A DNA stretch of 50,695 nucleotides from JAJDGF01 sp031549325 (GTDB lineage: Bacteria; Bacillota; Clostridia; Christensenellales; Aristaeellaceae), in NCBI GenBank assembly GCA_031549325.1, contig JAVBQA010000066.1:1-50695 (forward strand), given 5' to 3'. The translations under genes were made by a program, and so were the position numbers. A model generated the notes under the pieces. That model had not been told where the DNA came from. It saw only the letters and a list, made by a program, of their open reading frames with translations, and searched no databases. How positions within the stretch are numbered: the stretch's first letter is position 1; every line of letters begins with the position of its first letter. This document shows, piece by piece, positions 16,846-25,400 of the stretch.

Positions 16846-18120
16846 ATGGCTGTTTCGGATAAACTGGTGCAACAGGGCTACGAGTACGCCAAGGAAGTCT
16901 ATGCCGCGCATGGCGTGGATGTGGACAAGGCGATGGCCGCTGTGGCCAAGATCGCGATCTCGATGCACTGTTGGCAGGGCGACGACGTGGTGGGCTGCGA
17001 GGGCGTTGGCGGAGGCGCTTCCGGCGGCATCGCCACCACCGGCAACTACCCCGGTCGCGCGCGCAATGGCGACGAGCTGCGCAAGGACATCGATCTGGCC
17101 ATGGGCCTGATCCCCGGCGCGAAAAAGCTCAACCTGCACATGAACTACGCCGAGCTGAACGGCAAAAAGCTGGACCGCGACGCCTACACCATCGAGCAGT
17201 TTACGGGCTGGCTGGACTGGGCCAAGCAGAGAAAACTGGGGCTCGACTTCAATCCCACGTATTTCTCGCACCCCTATGCGGAGGATGGCTTCACCCTCTC
17301 CAGCCCCGACAAAAAGATCCGCGAGTTCTGGATCGAGCACGGCAAGCGCTCCCGCGAGATCGGGTCCGAGTTCGCCAAGGCGCTGAAGAAGCCCTGCGTG
17401 GTGAACTTCTGGATGCCCGACGGCTACAAGGATGTCCCCGCCGACACGGTGGCGCCCAGGAAGCGCATGATCGAATCGCTGGACGCCATCTTCGCCGACC
17501 ACAAGCCGGACTCGCCGCTGCTGCTGGACGCTGTCGAGAGCAAGCTGTTCGGCATCGGCGTCGAGAGCTATACCGTTGGCTCCCATGAGCTGATGATGGG
17601 CTACGCGCTCAGCCGGAACAAGCTATACACGCTGGACGCCGGTCACTTCCACCCGCTGGAGTACATCAGCCAGAAGATCAGCTCGGTGCTGCAGTACAGC
17701 GACAAGCTGATGCTGCACGTGTCCCGCGGCGTTCGCTGGGACAGCGACCACGTCATCACTTGGGATGACGAGCTGCAGAACATCATGAACGAAATCCTCT
17801 ACAACGGCTTCCAGGATCGCGTTTGCATAGGGCTGGATTACTTCGATGCCTCCATCAACCGCGTCGCGGCCTGGGTCATCGGCATGCGCAACGCGCAGAA
17901 GGCGATGCTGAAGGCCATGCTGACACCCAGAAAACCCATCGTCGACGCCGAAAAGAAGATGGATTACACCAGCCGCCTGGCGCTGATTGAGGAGGCCAAG
18001 ACGCTGCCGTTCACGGCCGTGTGGGACGCCTACTGCGAGAAGCAGGGCGTACCGGTGGGGGATGCGTGGCTTGAGGCGACCAAGGCGTATGAGAAGGACG
18101 CGCTGAGCAAGCGCAAGTAA
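16846..18120 (+). CDS. rhaA: L-rhamnose isomerase
   Basis: Metal-dependent aldose-ketose isomerase converting L-rhamnose to L-rhamnulose, 424 aa, the normal length for RhaA. The N-terminal region MHCWQGDDVVG and the conserved core residues of the TIM-barrel isomerase (segments NLHMNYAE, FNPTYFSHP, LDAGHFHP, WDSDHV) are all present. ATG 16846 follows AGGAGGGC; an in-frame start at 16828 lacks a ribosome binding site. Neither rhamnulokinase nor the aldolase is adjacent; a sugar-phosphate isomerase-like gene lies downstream beyond a repeat-rich gap. Confidence 0.93.
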   Translation: MAVSDKLVQQGYEYAKEVYAAHGVDVDKAMAAVAKIAISMHCWQGDDVVGCEGVGGGASGGIATTGNYPGRARNGDELRKDIDLAMGLIPGAKKLNLHMNYAELNGKKLDRDAYTIEQFTGWLDWAKQRKLGLDFNPTYFSHPYAEDGFTLSSPDKKIREFWIEHGKRSREIGSEFAKALKKPCVVNFWMPDGYKDVPADTVAPRKRMIESLDAIFADHKPDSPLLLDAVESKLFGIGVESYTVGSHELMMGYALSRNKLYTLDAGHFHPLEYISQKISSVLQYSDKLMLHVSRGVRWDSDHVITWDDELQNIMNEILYNGFQDRVCIGLDYFDASINRVAAWVIGMRNAQKAMLKAMLTPRKPIVDAEKKMDYTSRLALIEEAKTLPFTAVWDAYCEKQGVPVGDAWLEATKAYEKDALSKRK

Positions 18121-18132
18121 ACCGGATTGGAT

Positions 18133-18205
18133 GAACGCGGACGCGATGCGCGCGTCCCTGCAGTCGGCACGATGCCGCGATTGCAGAGATGCGCGCATCG
18201 CGTTC
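18133..18205. repeat. Long GC-rich imperfect palindrome after rhaA
   Basis: GAACGCG and ATGCGCGC in the left arm (from 18133) pair with GCGCGCAT and CGCGTTC in the right arm (to 18205). CTGCA/TGCAG and GGCA/TGCC close the top. The left arm carries a 6-nt insertion. It may terminate rhaA transcription or be a REP-like element; no strong T-run follows. Confidence 0.6.
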
Positions 18206-18222
18206 GCCTTGTTGCGATGTTC

Positions 18223-18382
18223 ATACCAATTTGAAATCGTAACGCCACGTCGCGCCGGATTATTTTCCGCCCTGCGGCGTCGCCCTTCGCTTAGCGTAGC
18301 TCTGCTGCGCTGCACTCCAGCTCCTTGCAGGGCGAAAAAAAACTCTCGCCACTTTGGAGGCGTTACTATTTTTCATTGGTAT
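18223..18382. mobile_element. MITE-like element with 24-bp terminal inverted repeats
   Basis: The 24 bp at 18223-18246 and 18359-18382 are imperfect inverted repeats (ATACCAAT...GTAACGCC against GGCGTTAC...ATTGGTAT). A second inner inverted pair (TTTTCCGCCCTGC near 18262-18275 and GCAGGGCGAAAA near 18327-18338) makes most of the 160 bp self-complementary. There is no coding capacity and a TA sits at each end. This is the structure of a miniature inverted-repeat element. Together with the palindrome at 18133-18205 and the promoter at 18397-18425 it fills the 337-bp gap between rhaA and the next gene. Confidence 0.6.
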
Positions 18383-18396
18383 AAACTGTTGTTCGC

Positions 18397-18425
18397 TTTT
18401 CATTTTCCATCAAATGGGCTATAAT
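18397..18425 (+). promoter_or_regulatory. Promoter of the sugar-phosphate isomerase-like gene
   Basis: TTTTCA (18397-18402), 17-bp spacer, TATAAT (18420-18425), 32 bp before the start at 18458 and just downstream of the MITE-like element. Confidence 0.7.
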
Positions 18426-18457
18426 GTATATACTTGCGTTTGTGGAGGTGCGCGCAC

Positions 18458-19243
18458 ATGGGCGTGGGAATTTTCAGCTGGTTCGGGTTCGCGCTGCCCA
18501 TGGCGGAGCGGGCGCGAATGATCCGGGACGCGGGCTTTCAATCCGTCATGCTGTGGTGGGGCGACGACCACCGCTCCGTGGATGGGCCAAAGGAAGCCCA
18601 ACCCGAGCTGTTCCGCAAAACGGGTCTGCGCGTCGTCAACGTGCACACGCCATTTAACGGCATCAACAACCTTTGGCTGGACAATCTCGAGGGGCAATCG
18701 CTGGTTGAGACGTTGCTCAGCTGCATTGACGACTGCGGCACCTACGAGATCCCCGCCGCCGTGGTGCACCTGAGCCACAGCGAAACGCCGCCCGCGCCTG
18801 GCGAGCTTGGTTTTCTCCGCATTGAGCGGCTGCTGGAGCGCGCCGAGAGAAAGGGCGTCGACATCGCGCTGGAGAATCTGCGACAGCCTTCGTATTTGGA
18901 TCATGTGTTTCAGCGCCTGCGGTCCGATCGGCTGAAGTTCTGTTATGACAGCGGCCACGCCAACTGCTGGGCAAAGGGGATGGATCTGCTGCCGATGTAT
19001 GGGGACAAGCTGGTGGCGCTGCACCTGCACGATAACGACGGCACGGACGACCAGCACAGGTTGCCGTTTGACGGCACTGTGCGCTGGCCGGAGGTCATCA
19101 AGAAGATCCAGGCGTCCGCTTACAGGGGAGATTTGACGCTGGAGCTGAACGCCGACGGGCCGTACCTCACGCATTACACCGCGGAAAGCTATCTGAGCGA
19201 GGCCATGGCGAGGGCGCAAAAGCTGCTCGCACTGATGGCCTGA
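18458..19243 (+). CDS. Sugar phosphate isomerase/epimerase, TIM-barrel family
   Basis: A 261-aa protein of the xylose-isomerase-like TIM-barrel/AP-endonuclease 2 family, which covers sugar epimerases, IolE/IolI-type enzymes and endonuclease IV relatives. Likely metal ligands lie in VHLSHSE, IALENLR, CYDSGHANC and ALHLHDND, in the order expected for the fold. The start ATG 18458 follows GGAGGT at 18444-18449. The rarA start is 12 bp downstream, so the two are co-transcribed. The substrate cannot be named. Confidence 0.85.
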   Translation: MGVGIFSWFGFALPMAERARMIRDAGFQSVMLWWGDDHRSVDGPKEAQPELFRKTGLRVVNVHTPFNGINNLWLDNLEGQSLVETLLSCIDDCGTYEIPAAVVHLSHSETPPAPGELGFLRIERLLERAERKGVDIALENLRQPSYLDHVFQRLRSDRLKFCYDSGHANCWAKGMDLLPMYGDKLVALHLHDNDGTDDQHRLPFDGTVRWPEVIKKIQASAYRGDLTLELNADGPYLTHYTAESYLSEAMARAQKLLALMA

Positions 19244-19255
19244 CGGAGGAACCAC

Positions 19256-20560
19256 ATGGACGACTTATTCAGCATGGCCAGCAAGAAGCTGTCGCCGCTG
19301 GCCGACCGGATGCGCCCGCGCACCCTGGACGAATTTATCGGCCAGGGTCAGATTGTGGGAGAGGGCAAGCTGCTGCGACGCGCCATCGAAGCAGACCGGC
19401 TGACCAGCTCCATCTTCTGGGGGCCGCCGGGCACCGGCAAGACCACGCTTGCGCAGATCATCGCCAACACCACCAAGGCCGAGTTCGTGAAGCTGAACGC
19501 GGTCACATCGGGCGTCTCGGATGTGCGCGATGTCATCAAGGAGGCCGAGGCCAAACTGAAACTGTACGGCCAGAGCACGTATTTGCTGCTGGACGAGTGC
19601 CACCGTTGGAGCAAGGCCCAGTCGGACTCGATCCTACCGGCCATCGAGCAGGGCGTGATCAAGTTCATAGGCTCCACCACCGAGAACCCCATGATCTCCA
19701 TGACGCCCGCCATCGTCAGCCGCTGCCGGCTGTTCGCGTTTGAGAAGCTGACGCAGGAAGACGTTGAGCGGGCACTCTTGATGGCCGTGCGAGACAAGGA
19801 GCGCGGCTACGGCAACCAGTCGGTGGTGTTGCGTGATGACGCCATGCGTCACATCGCGCAGGTGGCCAACGGCGATGCCCGCGCCGCGCTGAACGCGCTG
19901 GAGCTGGCGGTGCTGACCACGCCGGTGAATGGCGACGGCGACATCGTCATCACGCTGCCCGTGGCCGAGGAATCCATCCAAAAGCGCGTGATTCGCATGG
20001 ATGAGAGCCTGTTTTACGACATGTTGTCGGCGTTCTGCAAATCTCTTCGCGGCTCGGACAGCGACGCCGCGCTGGCCTGGTTTGCCAGAATGATATACGG
20101 TGGGGTGGATCCGAAGATCATCGTGCGGCGGGTGATGGTGCACGCCAGCGAGGACGTGGGGTTGGCCAACCCGAACGCCATGCTGACCGCCGCCGCCGCC
20201 ATGCAGGCGCTGGAGCAGCTGGGCTTGCCGGAGGCCAGAATTCCCATCACCCAGGCGATCATCACCGTGTGCGAGAGCCCCAAATCCAACGCGGTCGTGG
20301 CGGCCATGGGCCGCGCGTTCGAGGACGCCGAAAAGGGAGGCTACCAGCCGGTGCCCGTTCATCTGCGGGACACACACTACAAGGGCGCCGACCAGCTCGG
20401 CTCGGGCGAGGGCTACAAATATGTTCACGAATACCCCGGCCATTACGTGAAGCAGCACTACGCGCCCCTTGAAGCCTCGGGATTTCCGTACTATGAGCCG
20501 TCGGATCAAGGCGCGGAGGACGATGTTCGGGCGCGTAAACGAAAGCGCGAGGCCGATTGA
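19256..20560 (+). CDS. rarA: Replication-associated recombination protein RarA
   Basis: AAA+ ATPase of 434 aa (RarA/MgsA, WRNIP1 homologue) related to clamp loaders, acting at stalled replication forks. Walker A GPPGTGKTT and the clamp-loader-like Walker B segment LLDECHRWSKAQ are present; the usual form is DEIHRFNKAQ, so this copy has Cys and Trp substitutions. A C-terminal tetramerisation domain with the QPVPVHLRD segment follows. ATG 19256 is behind CGGAGGAACC. It converges on the zinc-ribbon gene, with 23 bp between stops. Confidence 0.95.
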   Translation: MDDLFSMASKKLSPLADRMRPRTLDEFIGQGQIVGEGKLLRRAIEADRLTSSIFWGPPGTGKTTLAQIIANTTKAEFVKLNAVTSGVSDVRDVIKEAEAKLKLYGQSTYLLLDECHRWSKAQSDSILPAIEQGVIKFIGSTTENPMISMTPAIVSRCRLFAFEKLTQEDVERALLMAVRDKERGYGNQSVVLRDDAMRHIAQVANGDARAALNALELAVLTTPVNGDGDIVITLPVAEESIQKRVIRMDESLFYDMLSAFCKSLRGSDSDAALAWFARMIYGGVDPKIIVRRVMVHASEDVGLANPNAMLTAAAAMQALEQLGLPEARIPITQAIITVCESPKSNAVVAAMGRAFEDAEKGGYQPVPVHLRDTHYKGADQLGSGEGYKYVHEYPGHYVKQHYAPLEASGFPYYEPSDQGAEDDVRARKRKREAD

Positions 20561-20583
20561 CCACGCGCTGACCCCTGAAGCGC

Positions 20584-21504
20584 CTACGTTCCCGGCCTGG
20601 CGGGCGCAACCCCGCTGGACGCCTGGGTCGGATCCGCGATGGATGTCCCGGAAACGCCGGACTCCTCCACCCGCACCGGCGGGCGAATGTCTTTGGCCTG
20701 CTGCTGCTTCGCGCCCAGCCACTCAAAGGCGTAGATTACGAGCAGCACCAGCACGACCGTGATTCCCAGGAAGATGCTGCGCCGGATCAGCAGGTTGCGC
20801 TGGCTGACGTACTGCGCGCGCAGTTCCTCCAGTTCTTCGCGCAGCGACTGGCGCGAGTCCTTGGGGCGGGACGCGCCTTCCCGCTCAAACAGGAAGGCTG
20901 GGATTTCCGGTTCGGCCTTGCCCGGGAGGCTGTCCAGCACCACTTGCGCCGGGCCGCCGGCAAGCACCGTCTTGCGGTTGAAATTTTCGAGCACGTGCTC
21001 CATACCGCGCCCGCAGCGCGCGCAATCCGATCCGATCCTGTTGGGCCGCCCGCACACGCAGATCCAGTAGCCGCTGGTCTTCAGCGGAAAGGCGCGCGCG
21101 TCCTGCCCGGCGAGGGAGACGAGCTTGTTGAGTTCGGCGGGCGCGGGTGGCAGCGGTTCTTCGATCCGGATCAGATCCTCCGGGTTGCCCACCCAATCCT
21201 TGCCGCCGCCTCCATAGCCGATGCGATGAATCACCAGCTCTACGTCGTCGGCGTCTGGCATCTGATCGGTGGACAGTTGCAGCTTGAATCGCTCGCCCGC
21301 GCCCGCGCGCAGCCCATCCACCGCGAACGGCATGCTGGCGCGCTCGGCGGACGCCTCTTGAATCCAGTGGATCTCACCCTCGATGCGCGCGATTCGGTGT
21401 GGCGCCAGGTTGTTCATCAGCAGGTAAGCGCGCACCTTGCGGCGATCGTCGCGCAGGAGCTCCGCGGACAGCAGCTCCAGTGGGCAGGTCAAATCCAAAT
21501 ACAA
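20584..21504 (-). CDS. Unknown protein with zinc ribbon and one C-terminal membrane helix
   Basis: I do not recognise the family. The 306-aa protein has an N-terminal, probably beta-rich region (1-150). A four-cysteine zinc ribbon follows (CVCG...CARCG, about 170-190). A charged coiled-coil-prone stretch (REELEELRAQ, about 235-250) leads to a single strong membrane helix (FLGITVVLVLLVIYAF, about 256-272) and a Pro/Ser-rich tail. The start is most likely TTG at 21504, because GGGAGG lies 8 nt upstream and the promoter TATAAT (with TGG) lies just beyond. Upstream in-frame codons would fall in the promoter. It is divergent from the iron-transport permease. Confidence 0.7.
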   Translation of the reverse strand: MYLDLTCPLELLSAELLRDDRRKVRAYLLMNNLAPHRIARIEGEIHWIQEASAERASMPFAVDGLRAGAGERFKLQLSTDQMPDADDVELVIHRIGYGGGGKDWVGNPEDLIRIEEPLPPAPAELNKLVSLAGQDARAFPLKTSGYWICVCGRPNRIGSDCARCGRGMEHVLENFNRKTVLAGGPAQVVLDSLPGKAEPEIPAFLFEREGASRPKDSRQSLREELEELRAQYVSQRNLLIRRSIFLGITVVLVLLVIYAFEWLGAKQQQAKDIRPPVRVEESGVSGTSIADPTQASSGVAPARPGT

Positions 21505-21538
21505 AGCGTTGTCCTCCCAAGATTTGTGTCTTGGCACA

Positions 21539-21547
21539 TTATACCAC
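21539..21547 (-). promoter_or_regulatory. Extended -10 promoter of the zinc-ribbon protein gene
   Basis: Minus strand TGGTATAAT (about 21539-21547), with a weak -35 (TTCCAT) 17 bp upstream. It supports the TTG start at 21504 and lies within the divergent gap before the permease gene. Confidence 0.6.
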
Positions 21548-21566
21548 AGCGCATGGAGGAATGGAA

Positions 21567-22622
21567 TTGTCAAACCGCATAACAACGCCCTACGCCTTTG
21601 GCCGCGCGCGGCTTTTGCCGGCGCTAATCATCCTTGGGGGCTTGTCGTTTGTTGGCTTATGCGCCAGCCTGATGGTGGGCAGCGCAGGGATGCCGATCGA
21701 GCAGTTTCTGGCCACCGTGCGCGGCCATTTCGCGGGCAGCCCGGGCAACCCCACGAACGAGCTGATCGTGTTCTCAATCCGGCTGCCCAGGGCGCTGATG
21801 GCGTATTGTGTGGGCGCGGCGCTGTCGGTGTCGGGCGTGTGCATGCAAGGCGTGTTCAAAAATCCCATGGCCGAGCCGCACATTCTGGGCGTGTCTTCCG
21901 GCGCGGCGCTGGGCGCGGCGCTGGCGATGGTGCTGAACCTGGGCGCGGGGATCCTGGGACTGAGTATGGTGTCGCTGGGGGCGCTGATTGGCGGCGCGGG
22001 CGCGGCCATTCTGGTGCTGCTGCTGTCTGGGCGCGGGCAGGGCTCCACGGTGAATCTGCTGCTGTCCGGCGTGGCGGTGGGGACTTTTTTGACCGCCATG
22101 CTGTCCGGCCTGCTTGCGCTGAACCATGACAACATGGAGGCGGTCTACACCTGGACGATGGGCAGCTTCGCCAGCGCCACGATGACCAAGCTTGCGCTGC
22201 TGTCGCCTGTGCTGCTCGCCTGCGCGCTGCTGATGCGCGTGTTCGCGCGGGATCTGAACGCCATGCTGATGGGCGATGAGGAGGCGCGCTCCCTGGGCGT
22301 GAACGCCGGCCGCGTGCGGGTGATCCTGCTGGGAGCGAGCACGCTGCTGACCGCAGTGGCGGTGTCGCTGTCTGGGATCATTGGGTTTGTGGGGCTGATG
22401 GTGCCTCACGCGGTGCGCATGATCACCGGGCCGGATCACCGCGCGACCATCCCGGCCAGCCTGATCGCGGGCGGGCTATATCTGATGATGATGGACACGC
22501 TGGCGCGCACGATCTTTATGCCGACCGAGCTGCCGGTGGGCGTGCTGACCGCGCTGGTGGGCGGGCCATTCTTCTTGGTTCTGCTGCGGCGTTCCCGGCG
22601 GCAGGTCGGGGGTGGGCTGTGA
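21567..22622 (+). CDS. FecCD-family iron/siderophore/cobalamin ABC permease
   Basis: Integral membrane permease of 351 aa with about nine or ten helices, of the BtuC/FecCD/FhuB family, importing iron-siderophore, heme or cobalamin. Family hallmarks: RLPRALMAYCVGAALSVSG near the N-terminus, the coupling-helix region GDEEARSLGVN, and GLMVPHAVRM. Start is uncertain: ATG 21561 almost touches GGAGGA, so TTG 21567 with 7-nt spacing is preferred. The ATPase gene follows after 81 bp. No substrate-binding protein gene is adjacent. Confidence 0.88.
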   Translation: MSNRITTPYAFGRARLLPALIILGGLSFVGLCASLMVGSAGMPIEQFLATVRGHFAGSPGNPTNELIVFSIRLPRALMAYCVGAALSVSGVCMQGVFKNPMAEPHILGVSSGAALGAALAMVLNLGAGILGLSMVSLGALIGGAGAAILVLLLSGRGQGSTVNLLLSGVAVGTFLTAMLSGLLALNHDNMEAVYTWTMGSFASATMTKLALLSPVLLACALLMRVFARDLNAMLMGDEEARSLGVNAGRVRVILLGASTLLTAVAVSLSGIIGFVGLMVPHAVRMITGPDHRATIPASLIAGGLYLMMMDTLARTIFMPTELPVGVLTALVGGPFFLVLLRRSRRQVGGGL

Positions 22623-22703
22623 GCCGGGGCAGACGATGCGGAGCGCCGCGCGTGGGGAACTGTCGCCGGGCCCCCATTTTTGCAATATGGGAGATATGGG
22701 TTG

Positions 22704-23474
22704 ATGATTGAATTGAGAGATGCGGGGTTTGCTTACGGGGAGCGGGTTGCGCTCTCTGGGATCAGCCACGCGTTTGATGATGGGCTGATCACCGGACTGA
22801 TCGGGCCGAACGGCTCGGGCAAGACCACGCTGGTGCGGCTGATCTCCGGCGCACTGAGACCCACCGCCGGCCAGGCACTGATGGCTGGACGGGCGGCGTT
22901 TTCGATTCCCGAGCGAAAGCGCGCGCGCATGCTGGCGCTGGTCCCCCAGAGTGCGCGGCTGGATTTTGATTTCACGGTGCTTGATATGGTGCTGATGGGT
23001 CGCCAGCCGTACCTGGGGCGGTTTGAGCGCGAGCGCGAGGCGGATCTCGCGCTGGCCAACGCGGCGATTGAGCGTTTAGGGCTGCTGGATTTTGCCGGAC
23101 GCAACGCCCGTGCGCTGAGCGGCGGCGAGTGGCAGCGGGTGTTGATCGCCCGCGCGCTGTGCCAGGATACCCCCGTACTGCTGATGGACGAGCCGGTGTC
23201 GAGCCTGGACATCCGCCACCAGATGGAGGTGCTGCGCGCGGTGCGCGATCTGTCTCGGGAGCGGCGCGTGACCACGATACTGGTGCTCCATGACCTGAAC
23301 CTGGCCGCGCACTACTGCGACCGGCTGTTGCTCCTGAAGGACGGTCAGCTGCAGAGCAGCGGCGTGCCCAAAGACGTGCTGACGGCCGACTCCATCCGGC
23401 AAACTTACGGCATCCTCGCCGCCGTCGAACAGGATAAGGACGGTAAGCCGACCGTCAAGCCGTCGTACCTGTAG
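22704..23474 (+). CDS. ABC transporter ATP-binding protein, iron/siderophore type
   Basis: Cytoplasmic ATPase of 256 aa (FecE/FepC/BtuD type) that energises the preceding permease. Walker A GPNGSGKTT is at 34-42, signature LSGGEWQR at 138-145, Walker B LLMDEP with Asp162-Glu163, and the switch histidine in VLHDLN. The Q-loop is LVPQS. ATG 22704 gives MIELRDAG, the normal N-terminus for this family. Its 3' end is followed by a strong promoter for the next operon. Confidence 0.93.
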   Translation: MIELRDAGFAYGERVALSGISHAFDDGLITGLIGPNGSGKTTLVRLISGALRPTAGQALMAGRAAFSIPERKRARMLALVPQSARLDFDFTVLDMVLMGRQPYLGRFEREREADLALANAAIERLGLLDFAGRNARALSGGEWQRVLIARALCQDTPVLLMDEPVSSLDIRHQMEVLRAVRDLSRERRVTTILVLHDLNLAAHYCDRLLLLKDGQLQSSGVPKDVLTADSIRQTYGILAAVEQDKDGKPTVKPSYL

Positions 23475-23486
23475 CGCCGCGTTCAC

Positions 23487-23515
23487 TTGACAAGCCGCCG
23501 CGCAAACCCTACAAT
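23487..23515 (+). promoter_or_regulatory. Promoter of the yprB-like/TPR/cytidylyltransferase/SDR operon
   Basis: TTGACA (23487-23492), 17-bp spacer, TACAAT (23510-23515), 24 bp before the first start. One mismatch to the sigma-A consensus. Confidence 0.85.
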
Positions 23516-23539
23516 AAATGGGACAAAGGAGGGATGGGG

Positions 23540-24631
23540 ATGGGCTCAAGCCTGAAATCGAAGCTGAGCGCCATCGCCAGCCCTGCCGCCGACAAGCCAA
23601 CCCGGGTGAGGCATCCGCTGTCGGTGCACCGGTTCGAGCAGACGCTGGACGAACGCCTGCTGGCGCTGGATCCGGTGGCGCTGGCGCGCATCGGCTTTTC
23701 CGGCGATTGGCCAGGTATCGAGAAGTGCCTGTTTCTGGATACCGAGACCACGGGGCTGTCCCGCGGGGCGGGTACCATCGCGTTTCTGGTGGGGATCGGC
23801 TATGTGCGGGACGGCCTGTTCGTTGTGGAGCAGCAGCTGCTGGGCGACTATCCGGACGAGCCGCTGCTGATGAACGGGCTGCGCCGAATGCTTCCGGAGT
23901 TTAAGGTCATCATAAGCTTCAACGGCAACGCGTTCGACCTGCCGCTCTTGGAATCGCGCGCGGTGATGTGCCGCATGGGAACCCTTTTTGATGAGCACCA
24001 GAAGCTGGATCTGATGTTTCCCTCGAGGCGGCTGTGGAAGCGGCGGCTGGGCAGCTGCCGCCTGTCCGAGCTGGAGCGTCGCGTGCTGGCCTCCGGGCGG
24101 GAAAACGACCTGCCGGGCAGCGAGGCGCCCGCCCGGTTTTTCAGGTATCTGGAGACGGGCGATCGGACGCTGCTCGACGAGGTGCTGCTGCATAACCGGC
24201 TGGATATCCTCTCGCTTGGAACCCTGCTGGCCAGGCTGTGCGTGGACTACGCCGCGCCAGAAAAACTCGAGGAGCAGATCGACCTGTTCAGCATGGGCAG
24301 GGCGCTGGAGCGGTGCGGGGAGGGACTCGTCGCCGAGCGCTGCTACCGGCTGGCCCATCTGCCCGAGGCGAATCTTTCGCTGTCCATGCTCAGAAAGCGC
24401 GCCGGAGACGCCCGGGAGTCCGAGGCGCTGTGGAGCGAACTGGCCGGGCGGGGTGAGATGGGGGCGCGGCCGCTGATCGAGCTGAGCAAGCTGTATGAGC
24501 ACAAGACGCGTGACTTTGAAAAAGCGCACGCTTGCGCGCTGGAGGCGTGGAAAATCGAGCCGGATCCCGCGACCGAGCGGCGCATCCGGCGCATCACGAG
24601 AAAAATCCAAATCCGTCAGGAGGACGCATAA
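23540..24631 (+). CDS. YprB-like ribonuclease H-fold protein
   Basis: 363-aa protein of the YprB family. The N-terminal two-thirds is a DEDD-type 3'-5' exonuclease-like RNase H fold, with the first acidic motif FLDTETTG (Asp67, Glu69), a middle SFNGNAFDLP motif and a late NRLDILSL motif. The C-terminal third (about 250-363) is helical with a TPR-like pattern. It is probably a nucleic-acid exonuclease; the substrate is unknown. ATG 23540 is chosen because AAGGAGGG directly abuts the alternative ATG at 23534. It ends at the base before the TPR gene's ATG. Confidence 0.85.
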   Translation: MGSSLKSKLSAIASPAADKPTRVRHPLSVHRFEQTLDERLLALDPVALARIGFSGDWPGIEKCLFLDTETTGLSRGAGTIAFLVGIGYVRDGLFVVEQQLLGDYPDEPLLMNGLRRMLPEFKVIISFNGNAFDLPLLESRAVMCRMGTLFDEHQKLDLMFPSRRLWKRRLGSCRLSELERRVLASGRENDLPGSEAPARFFRYLETGDRTLLDEVLLHNRLDILSLGTLLARLCVDYAAPEKLEEQIDLFSMGRALERCGEGLVAERCYRLAHLPEANLSLSMLRKRAGDARESEALWSELAGRGEMGARPLIELSKLYEHKTRDFEKAHACALEAWKIEPDPATERRIRRITRKIQIRQEDA

Positions 24632-25375
24632 ATGGGGCTGCTTTCGGGACTCTTTGGGGGAAATAAGGGCTACTCGCTGCACGTGAAGGCCAACCGGCTC
24701 AGCGAGGCGGGCACGCGCGAGGAAGCCAAGGCCATGCACGACCAGGCCATGGCGGAATATCAAAAGGCCATCGACAAGGGCGTGCGCGTGCCGCGCGACA
24801 TGCTGGCCTACGGTGTGCTGCTGCTGCGCGCCTACCAGTTCCAGCGCGCGCACGACCTGATGCTGCTGACTGAGAAGACGCCCGGCATCACGAGGGATGA
24901 AAAAAACCAGCTGCGCATCAACTACGCGATCTGCGAATGGAAACTGGGGCGGCTTGACAAGGCCATTGATCTGATGAACACCGCTTCCCAGGACCACAAG
25001 ACCAGCATGATCTATGGATCGCTGGGCTACATGCTGATTGAGAAGGCGCGGCAGACCGGCGACTTTTCCGAGGCCATCCGCTTCAACAACGAGGCGATGG
25101 AGTACGATGACGACGACGCCGTGGTGCTGGACAACATGGGCCAGCTGCACCTGGCCATGGGCGAGCGGGACAAGGCGCTCGAGTATTTTCGCAAGGCGCA
25201 CGAAAAGAAGCCCGGCCAGGTGGACACGCTGTTCTACCTGGGCAAGATGAACCTGGAGGACGGCAAGCCCGAGAAGGCCAGGGAATACCTGCGCCGCGCG
25301 GTCGACGGCAACTACACCGCGCTGTGCACCACCACCAGAGAGCAGGCGCAGCAGCTGCTGGATTCGGTCGGATAA
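24632..25375 (+). CDS. Tetratricopeptide repeat protein
   Basis: Soluble 247-aa protein built of TPR motifs, clearest at about residues 95-215, where pairs of helices with the A-Y-L/A-L-E pattern recur (for example DNMGQLHLAMGERDKALEY). Such proteins are scaffolds; no enzymatic motif is present and there is no signal peptide. It starts on the base after the YprB-like stop with GTCAGGAGGA upstream, so it is translationally coupled to it. The coupling and the TPR-like tail of the neighbour suggest the two work together; this is inference. Confidence 0.82.
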   Translation: MGLLSGLFGGNKGYSLHVKANRLSEAGTREEAKAMHDQAMAEYQKAIDKGVRVPRDMLAYGVLLLRAYQFQRAHDLMLLTEKTPGITRDEKNQLRINYAICEWKLGRLDKAIDLMNTASQDHKTSMIYGSLGYMLIEKARQTGDFSEAIRFNNEAMEYDDDDAVVLDNMGQLHLAMGERDKALEYFRKAHEKKPGQVDTLFYLGKMNLEDGKPEKAREYLRRAVDGNYTALCTTTREQAQQLLDSVG

Positions 25376-25400
25376 GTTACCAATGAAGGGGGATACGCCC

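Noticed and set aside
18131..18424. Plus-strand open frame of 97 codons after rhaA
   Set aside because: It lies wholly on the palindrome and the MITE-like element and ends in the next promoter; no ribosome binding site.
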